Assembly: GCF_052857255.1 (NCBI RefSeq)
Contig: NC_135498.1
Span: 118,148,281 to 118,212,280, forward strand
Source of the DNA: Amblyomma americanum
Lineage: Eukaryota; Arthropoda; Arachnida; Ixodida; Ixodidae
Direction of reading: 5' to 3'
Length of the DNA: 64,000 nt
Part shown: piece by piece, positions 1 through 9,985 of the stretch
Layout: every line of letters starts with the position of its first letter
How positions within the stretch are numbered: the stretch's first letter is position 1
Made by a program: the position numbers and the translations under genes
The notes under the pieces: model-generated
The model's input: only the letters and a program-made list of their open reading frames with translations
Database searches by the model: none
Told to the model about the DNA's origin: nothing

Positions 1-56
1 CCCGACTTCAATTCATCACCGTTATGTTTATATCATGCAGCCTGCAGAAGACGAAT
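1..56 (-). repeat. Repeat X, left fragment
   Basis: The first ~50 bases match the start of the repeat at 61678 (shared pieces such as ATTCA(T/G)CACCGTTAT and GCAGAAGA). The match stops at about position 52, where LINE-A tail sequence begins. The remainder of this X copy resumes at about 6864, so X has been split by 6.8 kb of LINE insertions. Confidence 0.5.
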
Positions 57-431
57 GCGATGAAGCTGTGGTAGTGGTAGTGGATTTTATTAAAATAATA
101 GCAAAAAGGAAGGAAAAGGTTTTTGCTAGCCGCGACATCTGCCATCGATACCGAAGCACCTGAGCTGGGGCATCGGAATTAAAGGATAGCAGGCAGAATG
201 GTGAAATTAAATGAAAGAGGTGAGGGGACAGGAAGAAAGGATAGGGGGTGAAATAATATATACAAACTATTTATACAATAAGAATTGTGTCCAGGATGTG
301 CGCGGATTAGTTCATTTTAGAGGAATTAAAACACACGCGCTCAGCATTGTGTTCGCTACAACTGTTGTGGGGCGTCCAGTTTATAAATCGTTGAAGGTAG
401 AAGTCGCGGAGCGTTCGGTCACTGCTTGTAA

Positions 432-1337
432 CTACCTGACGGAAAACAGACGGGACGTCAAGCCCGTGTGTTCGAGGAATGCACAGAGGCTCGCCAAAGT
501 TCGCTCACGAGTGTGCGCACTGCCTTGCGGCCACAATAGCGTCTTGATGGAATCTGGTAGTATGCCCTGCACCATATAGGCCGCAAGCATATCGCGACGA
601 GCATCGGCGAAAGCGGCACAGTGAAGGAGCAGGTGTTCTAGTGTTTTCACTGCACTGCATCCGTCGCACACATCACTCCTCGCGATTCCGTTAGGCTCCC
701 GTCGTTCCCCGGGCCACACGCAGCCAATGCGCGCGCGGAGGATCATTACACGTTGCGACCGTGTAAGTGCGCGACAGGCGGTCATACTGTCGATGCGCTC
801 ACCTCCTGCGATGCGTCGGTCGGGGTGCTGCTTTCGGAGATGGTCGTGGATGACCACACGCACGTCTTCCAGCGCAAGGGGCAGATCGCGGGCAGTTAGT
901 TGGGGTGCAGTGGTCGCGAGGTCGTCAGCTTCTTCGTTGCCGGTGATGCCGCAGTGACCGGGCACCCACTGTGCACGCACGGCACATCCTCTCTGCGCGA
1001 GGCGCTCGATGCGGGAGCGAATTTCCCGCACTAGTGGGGTACCGCGGCCGTTAGATAGCAGGCGGCTGAGAGCGGCGCGGGAGTCGCACAGCAGAGCACT
1101 CCTGGGCGGCGGAGTGTCGAGGGTGAGCAGCAGGTCAAGCCCCAGCCGGATCGCCATCAGCTCAGCCGTGGTGGAGGATCCCAGGAAGGTTGCGTGTTGC
1201 TGGCTGCGCAGTCGCAGGGCGGTAATGGTGGCCGCCGCAGCAAGGGAGCAGCTGTCGGGTGCCACTGAGCCGTCCATGTACACGACGAGATGGTGCTGGA
1301 GCTCCTTGTGTATGACGGCTCTGGCCAGCTCCTGCAC
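432..1337 (-). pseudogene. LINE-A ORF2 fragment: RNase H and C-terminal zinc region
   Basis: A 301-residue open frame shows a type I RNase H fold. YMDGS gives the first catalytic Asp (D22), TTAELMAI the Glu (E59), LLCDSRAAL the second Asp (D85), and WVPGHCGITGNEEADD supplies H128 and the last Asp. These enzymes degrade the RNA strand during target-primed reverse transcription. Near the C-terminus a Cys-Cys-His-Cys cluster (CDGCSAVKTLEHLLLHC) matches the zinc element typical of I/Jockey-type ORF2 ends. The frame is the tail of a longer polyprotein, so the internal Met is not a real start. Compared with the copy at 45273-45846 it keeps about 300 bp of RNase H that the other copy lacks. The catalytic set is intact, but the protein has lost its RT. 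Confidence 0.8.
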
Positions 1338-1539
1338 AGCACAGAGGGGTGTGCTCGCTTTCCCGAAATGACGACGATCTCTCGCTGTCCCTCCGAGGCA
1401 GCAGACCAGGGCGCGCAGGAGCCGTAGGTGGGTGGGCCTTGTGTCAATTGCTCATACTCGAGCAGCACCACGCCCAGTCGTGAGCGCGGGTGCGAGCGCA
1501 TACGCTGCAGCAGCGAGGTGCCGTCCCGTTCGCGGTGAA

Positions 1540-1668
1540 TCCGGTCGATGTGATTCAGTGCCCAGCGCGCTCCTTGGAGCTCAAGTGGAGACGCTCCTGC
1601 CTCGGCCAACGTGCAGGAGCGTGGCCACTTGAGCTCCAAGCATCGCGCAGGGCACTGAATCAGATCAA
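1540..1668. repeat. Inverted repeat from LINE 5' inversion
   Basis: Two ~55-60 base arms (about 1545-1605 and 1613-1666) are reverse complements; for example GGAGCTCAAGTGG faces CCACTTGAGCTCC and GATTCAGTGCCC faces GGGCACTGAATC. Both arms match the same segment of the intact LINE-A near 46050-46105. The sequence past 1668 no longer matches LINE-A. Confidence 0.8.
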
Positions 1669-1734
1669 CCGGGTTCTGTATCAAAACGCTGCCTTCGCGT
1701 CTCTGCATTTTTGTTTTAATTTGTGCTATAATCA

Positions 1735-2957
1735 GGGAGGCGCCGCACCATTTTTGCCACAGCGGCGGAAGTGGAGGCTGCTGGGCCTCTATTGGAACCC
1801 GGTGGGTCGGCAGCTGCCGCCCAGAGTGATTCGAGCAGCCAGGGCACTCTTGTGTACTCGGTGCCAAGCGCAGACTGCGTAGACAAGCCGCATCGTCCTC
1901 ATCGAGCACGTCAACGGTGTACTCATCAAGAACGCCAACGATCATCACGGCGCGAAGTTCTTCGGCGCATACAGCCTTTTTTGTGCCGTTGAACCCAACG
2001 GACAACTTGAACTTCCTGAACAGGCAAGCCAACTATATTTATCTGGAGAGCCTAGCGCCGGGAGGCATAAAGATGTCAGAATAAAGCCGTTCAAAAACGT
2101 CATTGCCATTGATGTGGTGGAGCGAAGTGCACTATTGAGTTAAACGCAATCACCAAACTTGGCAACATCAGTGTATGCCCCTTAAATCTTCAGGACAGCG
2201 GCACTACGGCTGGCGTAATCTGCAACGTCGACTTCGCCATCTGCGACGCAGATTTATTTACCCATGTTGATCAAGCCGACAACAAACGGCCTTTCGATCA
2301 TTCAAGTTCAGCCTTAGGAGGATCTACATGCATCAAGCTGACCTTCAAAAGTGACTCCATACCATCGTACGTGAAGGTTGGGCCCTTCCGTCATCCAGTT
2401 CGACCTTTTGTGCCTAAGCCGCTTAATGCAAGAAGTGCATGAGGATCGGCCACGTGAGCGGCGTCTACATCAACTCCATCGTGTGCCCGCGAGGCTCCCA
2501 GTCACAAAGCGGTGACGTATGCCGCGCGACTACCTTGAAGTGCGCCTACTGCCACGGCCCTTATGACTCTTCCTCGAAAGACTGCCCCCGTCTAAAGACC
2601 AAGCGCGCGGCACTGAAGCAAATGGTGCAACACCATTCTACACACAAAGAAGCCGCCGCAAAGGAGCGACGACGTCGTTCGCGCCGCCGAAGGTCGTCAA
2701 AGAAAGCAGTCACATTTGAGAAGAATGCCCCAAACGCAACTGCAGCTTGTTCGCCTCCACCAAAAACCGTACCAAATCAAGGGAGCCCGGCGTTTGTTGA
2801 GGCTAGACCTGCTGCCTCTATGCAACTTGGCCACCACTGTCAAAGCTTTCTACGCCTACAGTGTCAGGGATGTTGGAGCACTCAGGGCAATGCACAGCGC
2901 CTACGACTGATCCAGCCAACGGGCACGATCAAGGGCATGGCCCAGATATGCAAATGA
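1735..2957 (+). pseudogene. LINE-J ORF1 (gag-like, zinc knuckle) remnant
   Basis: Broken reading frames spell a gag-like nucleic-acid-binding protein. Segments such as PTDNLNFLNRQANYIYLESL and SYVKVGPFRHPVRPFVPKPL resemble ORF1 proteins of tick I-type LINEs. The first zinc knuckle follows as C-KKC-MRIGHVSGVY, where the last Cys has become Tyr. A second Cys pair (CAYC, then SKDCPRL) lies downstream, followed by a very basic RRRRSRRRRSS tail near 2660-2700. ORF1 normally coats the LINE RNA. Stops occur at about 2142 and elsewhere. The longest open piece is 2439-2957. Confidence 0.65.
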
Positions 2958-3059
2958 TTGGAATGCTAACGCCACTAATAAATTCTATGCGTGCTCTGCT
3001 TTCCAGCCTAAACACGCCAGCAGCAAATAGCGAACTTCAAGTGGTGGACGCGCTACATC

Positions 3060-3760
3060 CAGTTCTTGCGGCTCACAGTAGAAGGCATCATGGCTCCTTC
3101 GGACCTGTCTTTTCAAAGGAAAGTCAAGCAAGCTTTCATTTTCCAGTTGGATAGTCGTGGACTACAATCCTGGATTTCTGATTTACGGCACTACGACTAC
3201 GAGAATCACTTCCCCATTCTTGTGATTTGTGAACCAAAGATCCCGGCAATTTTGCGAATATCAGGCTACGAGGCATTTCCATCACCCACGTGCTGCAGAT
3301 CCAGCAAAGTCATTGTCTAGATTCGATGTGCATATGTGCAACATTCAGTTCCTCCGAACGAAGACAATCAGTACGTTTGCCTGACAGTGAAGAGCCGAGA
3401 CCTGACGTTTACGCTATTGGCGGTGTACTTGGCGCCATCAAGTCGTTTCGACGCCAGAAAGTTGAGTGGTTTGATGGCAGCTAAACCTGCTCTGTGGGTC
3501 ACTATGGGTGACTTCAGTGCTCATCAAACCATGTGGGGAGGCATTAGGATGGACGTTCGGGGAAGACAGCTTGTCTCCTTCGCCTCTGACCATGACCTCC
3601 AGTGCCTTAATGACGGAAGCCCGACCTATATTTGAGGGTTGACTTATAACAGCTTCTTGGACTTGACTCGTTTCACAGTGCCTTACCAACAGCGTCCGGT
3701 TGTTTTCGGATGTAGAAACTCATGGCAGCGACCATATCCCAACCTATCTGATTATTACCG
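3060..3760 (+). pseudogene. LINE-J endonuclease domain remnant
   Basis: The conserved EN core is readable over several frames: LAVYLAPSSRF, then MGDFSAHQTMWGG (the GDFNAHxxxWG signature, with Asn changed to Ser) at about 3505-3545, and GSDHIPTY (SDH motif) at about 3728. These Asp/His residues are the catalytic ones of APE-like LINE endonucleases that nick the target. At least three frameshifts or stops separate the blocks, so no functional protein can be made. Confidence 0.65.
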
Positions 3761-3984
3761 CCCATTCCACATGTATGCAGCGCATTGACTGGACAGTTTT
3801 TAAATTACTTATGGAGGCTGCTTGCACAGAGGGCTTCTCTACCGGTCTTGAACAAAAAATTAAGGAGGCCATAGAACACGCCACCTGCCCCTTTAACCCT
3901 GTCGCTAAATACACCGTTTTTTACTTCGAATTGCAGCGACTGAGATCACAACGGCGCAGGGCAGAGCGCAGATACTGACGCACG

Positions 3985-5560
3985 ATGTCGCGCCTAGACC
4001 CGAGAGATGCTAGGCGCATAGAGAAGATGATTCAGCGCAGAATTCAAGCACAGCAAACACAACGCTGGAGGATATTTTGTCAAACACTTGATCCACGGAA
4101 GCCTTTGCCACGCGTTCGGACTCTAATTCGGGGTATTCGCATGTCCCCTCAACAGCGCTACCCGTTAAAATCCATAGCGATCCACCAAAGGCGCAGTGTG
4201 GTTAAGGTAGACGGAAATTTAAGCGCTAGAATAACAGGCCCTCCGAATCCAGGCGCAACGCTGCACTGCAACAATTTTCCATCCTCACGAGATTCTCGGA
4301 TCGATGTACTATTCTCCATGGAAGAACTTGATGCTGCGCTGGCTTTTTGAAGAAGGTCATCATCACCGGGACCCGATGGTGTGATTTATTCCGCACTTGC
4401 CAACCTTGGCCAAGAAGCTCGAGGAGCTCTTTTGGATACTTATAACAAGTCATGGACTGCTGACATAGTTCCTCATGATTGGAAGACCAGTCGTCTGGTT
4501 CCACTTCTTAAACCGGGGAAATCACCGCTCGACCTTTCATCATACCGTTCAACTGCACTCGCCAGCTGCGTCGGCAAAGTAATGGAAAGAATGCTGCTCA
4601 CACGCGTGGAACGGTATTTGGAGCGATATCTGATTTATCCACCGTTCATGTCTGGTTTCCGACGGGGCCGCTCTTCTATCGACAACGTGGGTGACCTTCT
4701 AAGGTCGGTTCAACACAGCAAAAGTTTGAAAAGATTGACCGCGGCATTGTTTTTGAATATCAAGGGCGCGTACGACAACGTAACGTATCAGGCCATATTG
4801 GACGCAATGGATGCTGCTGAGATCGGAGGCCGCACGTTCAGCTGGATACGCAGCTATTTATCAGAGAGGTCGTTTTTGTCCTGACTGCGGACGGACCAAC
4901 GTCCTTACACCGAAATTCGCACGGAGTCCCTCAGCGTGGAGTGCTGAGCGCAGTTCTCTTCAACCTTGCTTTCATCGGCCTGGTCGACGTATCGCCACAA
5001 TCTGTGCAGATCTCTATATATGCAGATGATATCTGTATTTGAGCATCAGGTGTGACCCATCCTGAAATTCGTGCAAGACTTCAAAAGGCGGCATCGATAT
5101 TGACATCTTATTTTCGCTTGCAGGGCCTGAACATTTCAACCGAAAAGTGTTCACTTGTGGCGTTCACACGCAAAATAATGGCACGTTACACCGTTCGCAT
5201 CAATGGCGAAGCCATCCCCTATGAGAGAAGCCACAGCTTCCTTGGTGTTGTCATCGACAGGAACCTCTCGTGGTGTCCACATATCTACGACATGAGAAAG
5301 GCTAATTGCGATTGTCCACGACCTCTCCTTCCTCGGGGGAAAGTCCTGGGGCGCATCAGTGCGTTAGATGCTACAACTGTACCGTTCCCTATTTATGGGC
5401 TACAAGCGGTACAGTCTTCCGATATTCAGTTCCATTAGAAAGACAAATATCAAGACTCTTCAAAGTGTGCAAGCGCAAGCTCTCCTTATCTGCTTGGACT
5501 GCCTATATGTGTATCAACAGCAGCAACTGTTCCTCTTGCCTGGGAACATCCTGTTAATAC
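3985..5560 (+). pseudogene. LINE-J reverse transcriptase remnant
   Basis: RT blocks appear in order. GPDGVIYSAL and DWKTSRLVPLLKPGKSP (4370-4520) are the fingers, SSYRSTALASCVGKVMERML the conserved R-P-I block, and FLNIKGAYDNVTYQ (about 4750) is motif A, in which the catalytic Asp of LDIKxAYD is Asn. SIYADDICI (about 5010-5040) is motif C with the YADD box intact. The frame is broken near 4880 and by a stop after motif C. The thumb continues at 5052-5440 (QGLNISTEKCSLVAFTR, HSFLGVVIDRNLSW). It is a decayed, inactive RT. Confidence 0.75.
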
Positions 5561-5733
5561 ATATATTGCTTTTGACACCATGAGAACACATATTCGGCAC
5601 CTCACACGGGTTTTCTCTCATCACCTCGCAACACTCCCAATAATTAGGCAGCGTACTGCATTTGCCAGTCATTTAAGCCCATCGCGCACATCTTCCATCG
5701 GAGTTCACCCCTGCGTCAAGACCGCGCTCACCC

Positions 5734-6666
5734 TTGTGGAGTCTTCATGAAACTCGGGTTCACTTCTATATTCCTGTCATTACGAAGAAAGCTGGTGTAT
5801 CACTGCCCGCTCTCCAACAACTGACATTGAATCACCTGTATTCTTACTACTGTCATCGCATACATTTTAACCCAGATGGATCTGTTCAATCGACCAGTTC
5901 TGCGGATTCGGTGGTGATACCGGCCACATCCACCTTCATGAAAATAAAGACGACCTTTCCAACATCTTCAACTGGTGCGGAACTCGCAGCCTTGCGGGCT
6001 GCGGCAGAGTTCATCAGTCAAGAACCTCCACATGACTGGACGGTTTTCACGGACTTTAAACCAACCCTTCAAGCTCTGCAAGCTGCGCTACGCTGCTGGT
6101 CGCAGGAACAACTTGTTGCTGAGGACCGTCTACTGTACCACGGCACCGTATCCAAAAGTCATGACATAATTTTTCAATGGCTGCAAGGACACTGTGGCAT
6201 TACCGGTAATCACCAGGCCGTTGGGCTCACAACGACAGGCTTCCAGTGAGGATCCCAATATCAAGACGTGATGCTGCGTGTCTGCTTCGCCCTTTGGCGC
6301 TGGAGCTCCCACTTTTAGCCTGGAACACGGGAGAGTTTTGCAACCTCCGACTCAAGGCACTGGACCCTGAACTGCGCTTTCGTCTTCCACGTAACTTAGC
6401 ACGTCGCGAAGCATTGTTGTTATGCCGTTTATGGATCGTTGTTGCTCTTACCTTACTATGCTTACCTGATGGGGATGGCCGACAGCCCCGCCTGTGAAAG
6501 CTTTGGTTGTGAGGAGACCATCGCTCACCTTCTCTGTGAGTGCCCTGCATTTGCGAGTGCAAGACATACACTGTGTTCTGCCCTGGACTGCCTCGATCTT
6601 TGCTCATTAACAGAGCAACAAATCCTAAGTCCGTGGCCACTGCAGTGGACTGCCCTCAAAGCGTAG
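5734..6666 (+). pseudogene. LINE-J RNase H and C-terminal zinc region remnant
   Basis: 5734-6249 encodes an RNase H relic: NPDGSVQ (first Asp), TGAELAALRAA (Glu), FTDFKPTL (second Asp) and WLQGHCGITGNHQAV (His, with the final Asp lost). After a stop, 6246-6666 carries HCCLPDGDG-like and CESFGC...AHLLCECPAF Cys/His pieces that match the LINE C-terminal zinc element. The layout equals that of the LINE-A fragment at 432-1337 but the sequence is distinct, so this is a different family. Confidence 0.65.
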
Positions 6667-6866
6667 AAGGCACTCTTTGCCTACTTGAGACCGACTGGTT
6701 TGAGTGACAAATTGTGGCAGCGTTGTGCGTGTGTGTATGTTATGCCCTTTTTTCCTTCTCTCTTCCTCCTCTTAGTCCCCTAATTCCTCTTCCCCAGTGC
6801 AGGGCAGCCAACATGAACCCCTTCCAGGTTAACATCCCTGCCTTCCCTTCTCCTCTATCTATCTGC

Positions 6867-7290
6867 AGAAGAACCCCGACGTGATGCCTGGTTGAGCACT
6901 CAAGACGAGTAGCGCGCCGACCGTTGACATTACAATCTTCGTCGGCGCCACGCACAATACAAGCCAGCTGACCGAGTCTGAGTTTGGACCTCCATTTGTC
7001 ACGGTAGACTCGGTGAAAACGTTTTCGCCGCTACTGCGGGCCGTAGATGATGAGTCGCCTGCTATGTCAGCGGGACCCTGAAGCAGTTCTTGATGGATTG
7101 ACAAGATCCGAGAAACGCCGAACCCGAGGAGAAGTAGTGCGTGTCGTAGGTCGAAAGCGATTTTACGAGCGCTTATATAACCATGCATTCGTGCTCACGC
7201 ACTTCATTTCAAGGCGAAAGCTTTGTATGTTCCATTGATTCAAAGCTGCTAGTTGTCGGCGTCGGAGCACAAAAGATCCGAGAGCCATGA
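6867..7290 (-). repeat. Repeat X, copy 1 main part (gene-like)
   Basis: About 400 bp are closely similar to 61718-62110. On the minus strand both copies show the same layout: TATA-like elements, the palindromic AAAGCTTTCGCCTTGAAA stretch, and a frame starting with a hydrophobic leader-like segment (RHALLLLGFGVSRILS at about 7150-7080) that runs on for ~85 residues here. The partner has similar residues but contains stops. I read this as a duplicated pseudogene or gene-derived repeat encoding a small, possibly secreted protein. I do not recognise the family, and a non-coding repeat is also possible. Confidence 0.4.
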
Positions 7291-7299
7291 AGATGGCAA

Positions 7300-8307
7300 G
7301 AAGTAGAGAAAGGTAATGAAAGAGAAAACTTTATTTCCCACTGGTGCCGCGAACTAGGGCAGGTGAGTCCTGTGCGGCCCCCAGGTGGGGGCGACATACT
7401 GCTCCCATGAAATGAGTGAAAGTTGCGTGGCCTCATCTGGCTGGTTGAGGAGTTGGTCCGAGCATTCCGATGCGAGAGCTGGCAGGAAGGCCCGTGGGGG
7501 AGGGTTATTTTCGCATGCCCAGAGGATGTGCGCATCAGTGGTGGCCGATCCGTGGTTGCAATCTGGGCCTGTGGGGTCGTATTTCTCAGTGGTGATCAGT
7601 GATAGCCTTGAGTAGCTGAGAATTAAGAGCGTCTGATTTCTCCGGAGCAGGGTGGCTTATGATCGGTCGAGGCCGGGTTTGACAGGCGGGAAAGGGCATC
7701 ACGTCTTGTTATGATTATTGGTGATGTCGGCGCAAGTTTAGAGGACAGCGAGGGCCCCAGGGTCCTTGGGGCGGCCGCCGGGATTGTTAATCTTCGGGAA
7801 AGCTGGCCGCCCCTTCCTTACCCTCCTGTTATGTGTCAGTGGTGTAGGCAGAGGCTTATTATTTTGTCGATATTTTTAGGTTCCCCAACGTGATATATGT
7901 TCTTCGTTCCCACAGTTGCCATCATGGGCGGGTACCCAGATTAGGTCAATTTTGCGGTCGGGAGTGCAGCCGCGCAGGATGCATGCGCCGGCAATGCAGA
8001 TGCAGCCTGCCGAGTAGTTTAGGATTGCTCGGTTTGAGTCACCGAGGACTGTGTGCGTACGGCTGTCAGCGATAGCCAGCGCTATCGCTGTCTCTTCTGC
8101 TGCGGCGGGGGAGGAGGCACAAACCACGGCGGCGGAGATAAGGGTAGGGTTGGTTGCACGGGCCACTTAGGTTGCACCCTGTCTCGCCGCGTCCATGAGT
8201 GTAGTGTGTTCGTCGGCACGATAGAAATCATCCAGTTCTCGGGCTTTGTGCCAAAGGCGCGCGTCGTGTCTGCGAGGCAGCCGCTTATTCGGTAGTGGTT
8301 TGGCAAA
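7300..8307 (-). mobile_element. LINE-B, 5'-truncated 3' fragment, copy 1
   Basis: The minus strand holds the end of an I-type ORF2 with RNase H (7876-8230), the Cys/His tail (HILWACENNPPPRALLPAL, about 7535-7470) and a 3' UTR ending in AATAAAGTTTTCTCTTTC near 7320-7340. A sister copy lies at 19810-20790 and a tail-only copy at 62160-62294. The 5' breakpoint near 8307 coincides with that of the sister copy. Confidence 0.7.
7876..8230 (-). pseudogene. LINE-B RNase H remnant
   Basis: Residues LMDAARQG (first Asp), AAEETAIALAIADS (Glu), TVLGDSNRAIL (second Asp) and DLIWVPAHDGNCGNEEHI (His region, with one inserted residue and the final Asp lost) mark RNase H. A stop separates the first Asp block from the rest. 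It is most like the RNase H of LINE-C at 39650-39880. Non-functional. Confidence 0.6.
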
Positions 8308-8590
8308 CCGTAGTACACCTGGCAAGAAGTGGAGACTGAAGTGACTGGAGCAGCTTTGGAGCGAGGACGCTTTACTGGAGATGGCGTCGCAATCGAATAT
8401 AGGAATTCAGATGGCGGAAGGCGGCGTAGCGTCGGAGGCAGCAGGTGCCAGCATCCGACCACTTGGTGCATGACTTAGTCGCGTCAGTGCTAACGCAGTA
8501 GGAGTCATAAGTGTCGTTGCTCAGGGCTTCGCGGCTGCGCGCGTCACTGTCTCTTCAGACGCTCCTGCCGACGGTGTGTGTGCAATGCAG
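8308..8590. other. Unassigned 283-bp stretch
   Basis: GC-rich sequence between the LINE-B fragment and the hAT-like element. A minus-strand frame reads into it from LINE-B, but I see no recognisable domain. It may be the continuation of the LINE or unique host sequence. Confidence 0.3.
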
Positions 8591-9549
8591 TCAATGTTGG
8601 CGGTAACGGTTTTCAAGTAACGTTGTTACCGGTAACGCCTTATTTTTAGGTAACTTAGTAACGTATCCGTTACCATTTCGCAACTGTAAATGGTAACATA
8701 CTTACGTTAACGATTTTTGGTAACGTGAGGTGTCATGTTACTCGTTACTTTTTATTCCAGTTTATTCCCTACTACTCTTTTTTTTTAAAGAAAGCGCGGA
8801 GTGCCTAAAAAGATATTGCAGATGAACAAAATGTACAGGTGTTCTCGCCAACCCTTGCTGCGGCTCCCGTGCATGCCAGAAACACCTGCCCTCGACGGCG
8901 CACCCAACTGAAAGGAAAAGACTAAATACCCATAAAGCACGAAATACGTGCACGAACACGCATTCACACACTTACCTTCGCCTACTTCTCTTCCCAAGCC
9001 ACTGCACACAAAAATCTCTAAAGAGTGGAAGCAAGCCCGGAATTTTGGAACATCACATTGTTCAGAATTACTGTAAAATTGCTGAGAGTTCAGCGATGTT
9101 TTGTTTGGAAAGTTGCAATTGATGATGAGGTGCCACTTTGTGTTGAATGAATGTTCAGAAAATGGCTTCATCATGTGCCACAGTGTGTGAAGCCATCACA
9201 TACAACTCTGCAGTGACCATTGAGGCCACTAAAACATAGCTGAACTCCTGCACATTTGTGCCAATTATTCTCGTTAAATCAAGATTTCGGGTAAAATCGC
9301 TGTTTTGGCTAGAAGTTTTATATGAAATATAAGGTTTTTAAAATTGTTATCGTGACTTCTTGCTTCTAAGACGCACTGATTAAAATTTATGATCATGCAG
9401 TAATTAAAACGTAACCAGTGGTACTTTTTTCGGTAACGGTAAGGCGTTACATTTTTTGTAGCTAAGGTAGCAAGGCAGTAACGCGTCTTGTGTTTTTAGC
9501 GTAAAGAGTAACGTATTTAGTCATTTTTTCCGTAACATCTACAACACTG
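8591..9549. mobile_element. Non-autonomous hAT-like DNA transposon
   Basis: The left end TCAATGTTGGCGGTAACGG mirrors the right end, whose reverse complement is CAGTGTTGTAGATGTTACGG. Both ends are packed with GTAAC/GTTAC units over ~130 bases, as in many hAT elements with CAGTGTTG termini. The flanks CAATGCAG (8583-8590) and GGATGCAG (9549-9556) look like a degraded 8-bp target duplication, the hAT length. The ~950-bp interior has no transposase frame. A fragment of the same left end is at 62295-62400. Confidence 0.65.
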
Positions 9550-9559
9550 GATGCAGTGT

Positions 9560-9886
9560 GATGGAATTACGACGACATCATTGTCTTTGGCCTGCGAGGC
9601 GACCGCGTCACGTGAACAGCGAAAAGAGGGCGCCCACAAAGGTACGCTACCGGCTCCAAGGCAAGAAAGCCGATAAATCCTGTACGACGGCTGCAGAGGC
9701 GGGCTGCAACATCGACGATCACCGCTACGGTAAGAGCGCGGGAAGCTAGTCTCAACCGGTTGAAAAGACGTTGAATTACGCAACGATAAGCTGACATGAA
9801 GCGACAGAAGCGTGCGGCCAACGTCGAGTTGCGGTAACGTAAAGCGGAAGCAATGCAGCAGAGGCGCGAACAGGAGGCTGAGGTAG
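9560..9886 (+). other. CpG-rich segment with basic peptide remnant
   Basis: CpG content is higher than in the neighbouring AT-rich sequence. Around 9795-9885 a frame reads KRQKRAANVELR, a stop, then RKAEAMQQRREQEAE. This is an arginine-rich helical repeat similar in style to peptides at 20800-20950 and 59000-59106. Gene identity unknown. Confidence 0.3.
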
Positions 9887-9887
9887 G

Positions 9888-9985
9888 TGGTGGTGGTGAA
9901 AACTTTAATGGACTCAGGGGAGTTTAGGACACGCAGGTGCTTGGGCCCCCGCACGGCCCCTCTGCACAGAAACGTTCAAACGTTG
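9888..9985 (-). mobile_element. LINE 3'-end scrap
   Basis: GGTGGTGGTGGTGAAAACTTTAAT is the reverse complement of a LINE end of the same style as 55485-55513 (AATAAATGTTTTCACC followed by CCA repeats). Only about 100 bases of 3' UTR are present. Confidence 0.45.

Larger units (their letters stand above)
57..1668 (-). mobile_element. LINE-A, 5'-truncated copy with inverted 5' end
   Basis: The minus strand carries the 3' end of an I-superfamily LINE. It is closely similar to 44876-46110 in this window, including the 3' UTR and the TTTTATTAAAA region next to a CCA-rich tail near 70-85. Coding content is the RNase H and C-terminal zinc region of ORF2. At about 1606 the sequence turns round, and 1613-1666 is a copy of 1540-1605 in the opposite orientation, as expected from twin priming. 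The reverse-transcriptase, endonuclease and ORF1 parts are absent, so this copy is dead on arrival. Confidence 0.8.
1669..6866 (+). mobile_element. LINE-J, near full-length but decayed I-type LINE
   Basis: Plus-strand order is ORF1 (about 1735-2957), apurinic-type endonuclease (about 3060-3750), reverse transcriptase (about 4270-5560), RNase H (about 5860-6240) and a Cys/His end (6480-6666), followed by a pyrimidine-rich 3' UTR ending in CTATCTATC near 6860. This is the full domain order of an I-superfamily LINE. Stops and frameshifts occur throughout, so it is an old copy. It lies inside repeat X, whose sequence resumes directly after its 3' end with CTGCAGAAGAACC. Confidence 0.8.

Noticed and set aside
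1157..2032. A 291-residue minus-strand protein
   Set aside because: It crosses the LINE-A/LINE-J border and is antisense to the LINE-J ORF1; no domain is visible in this frame.
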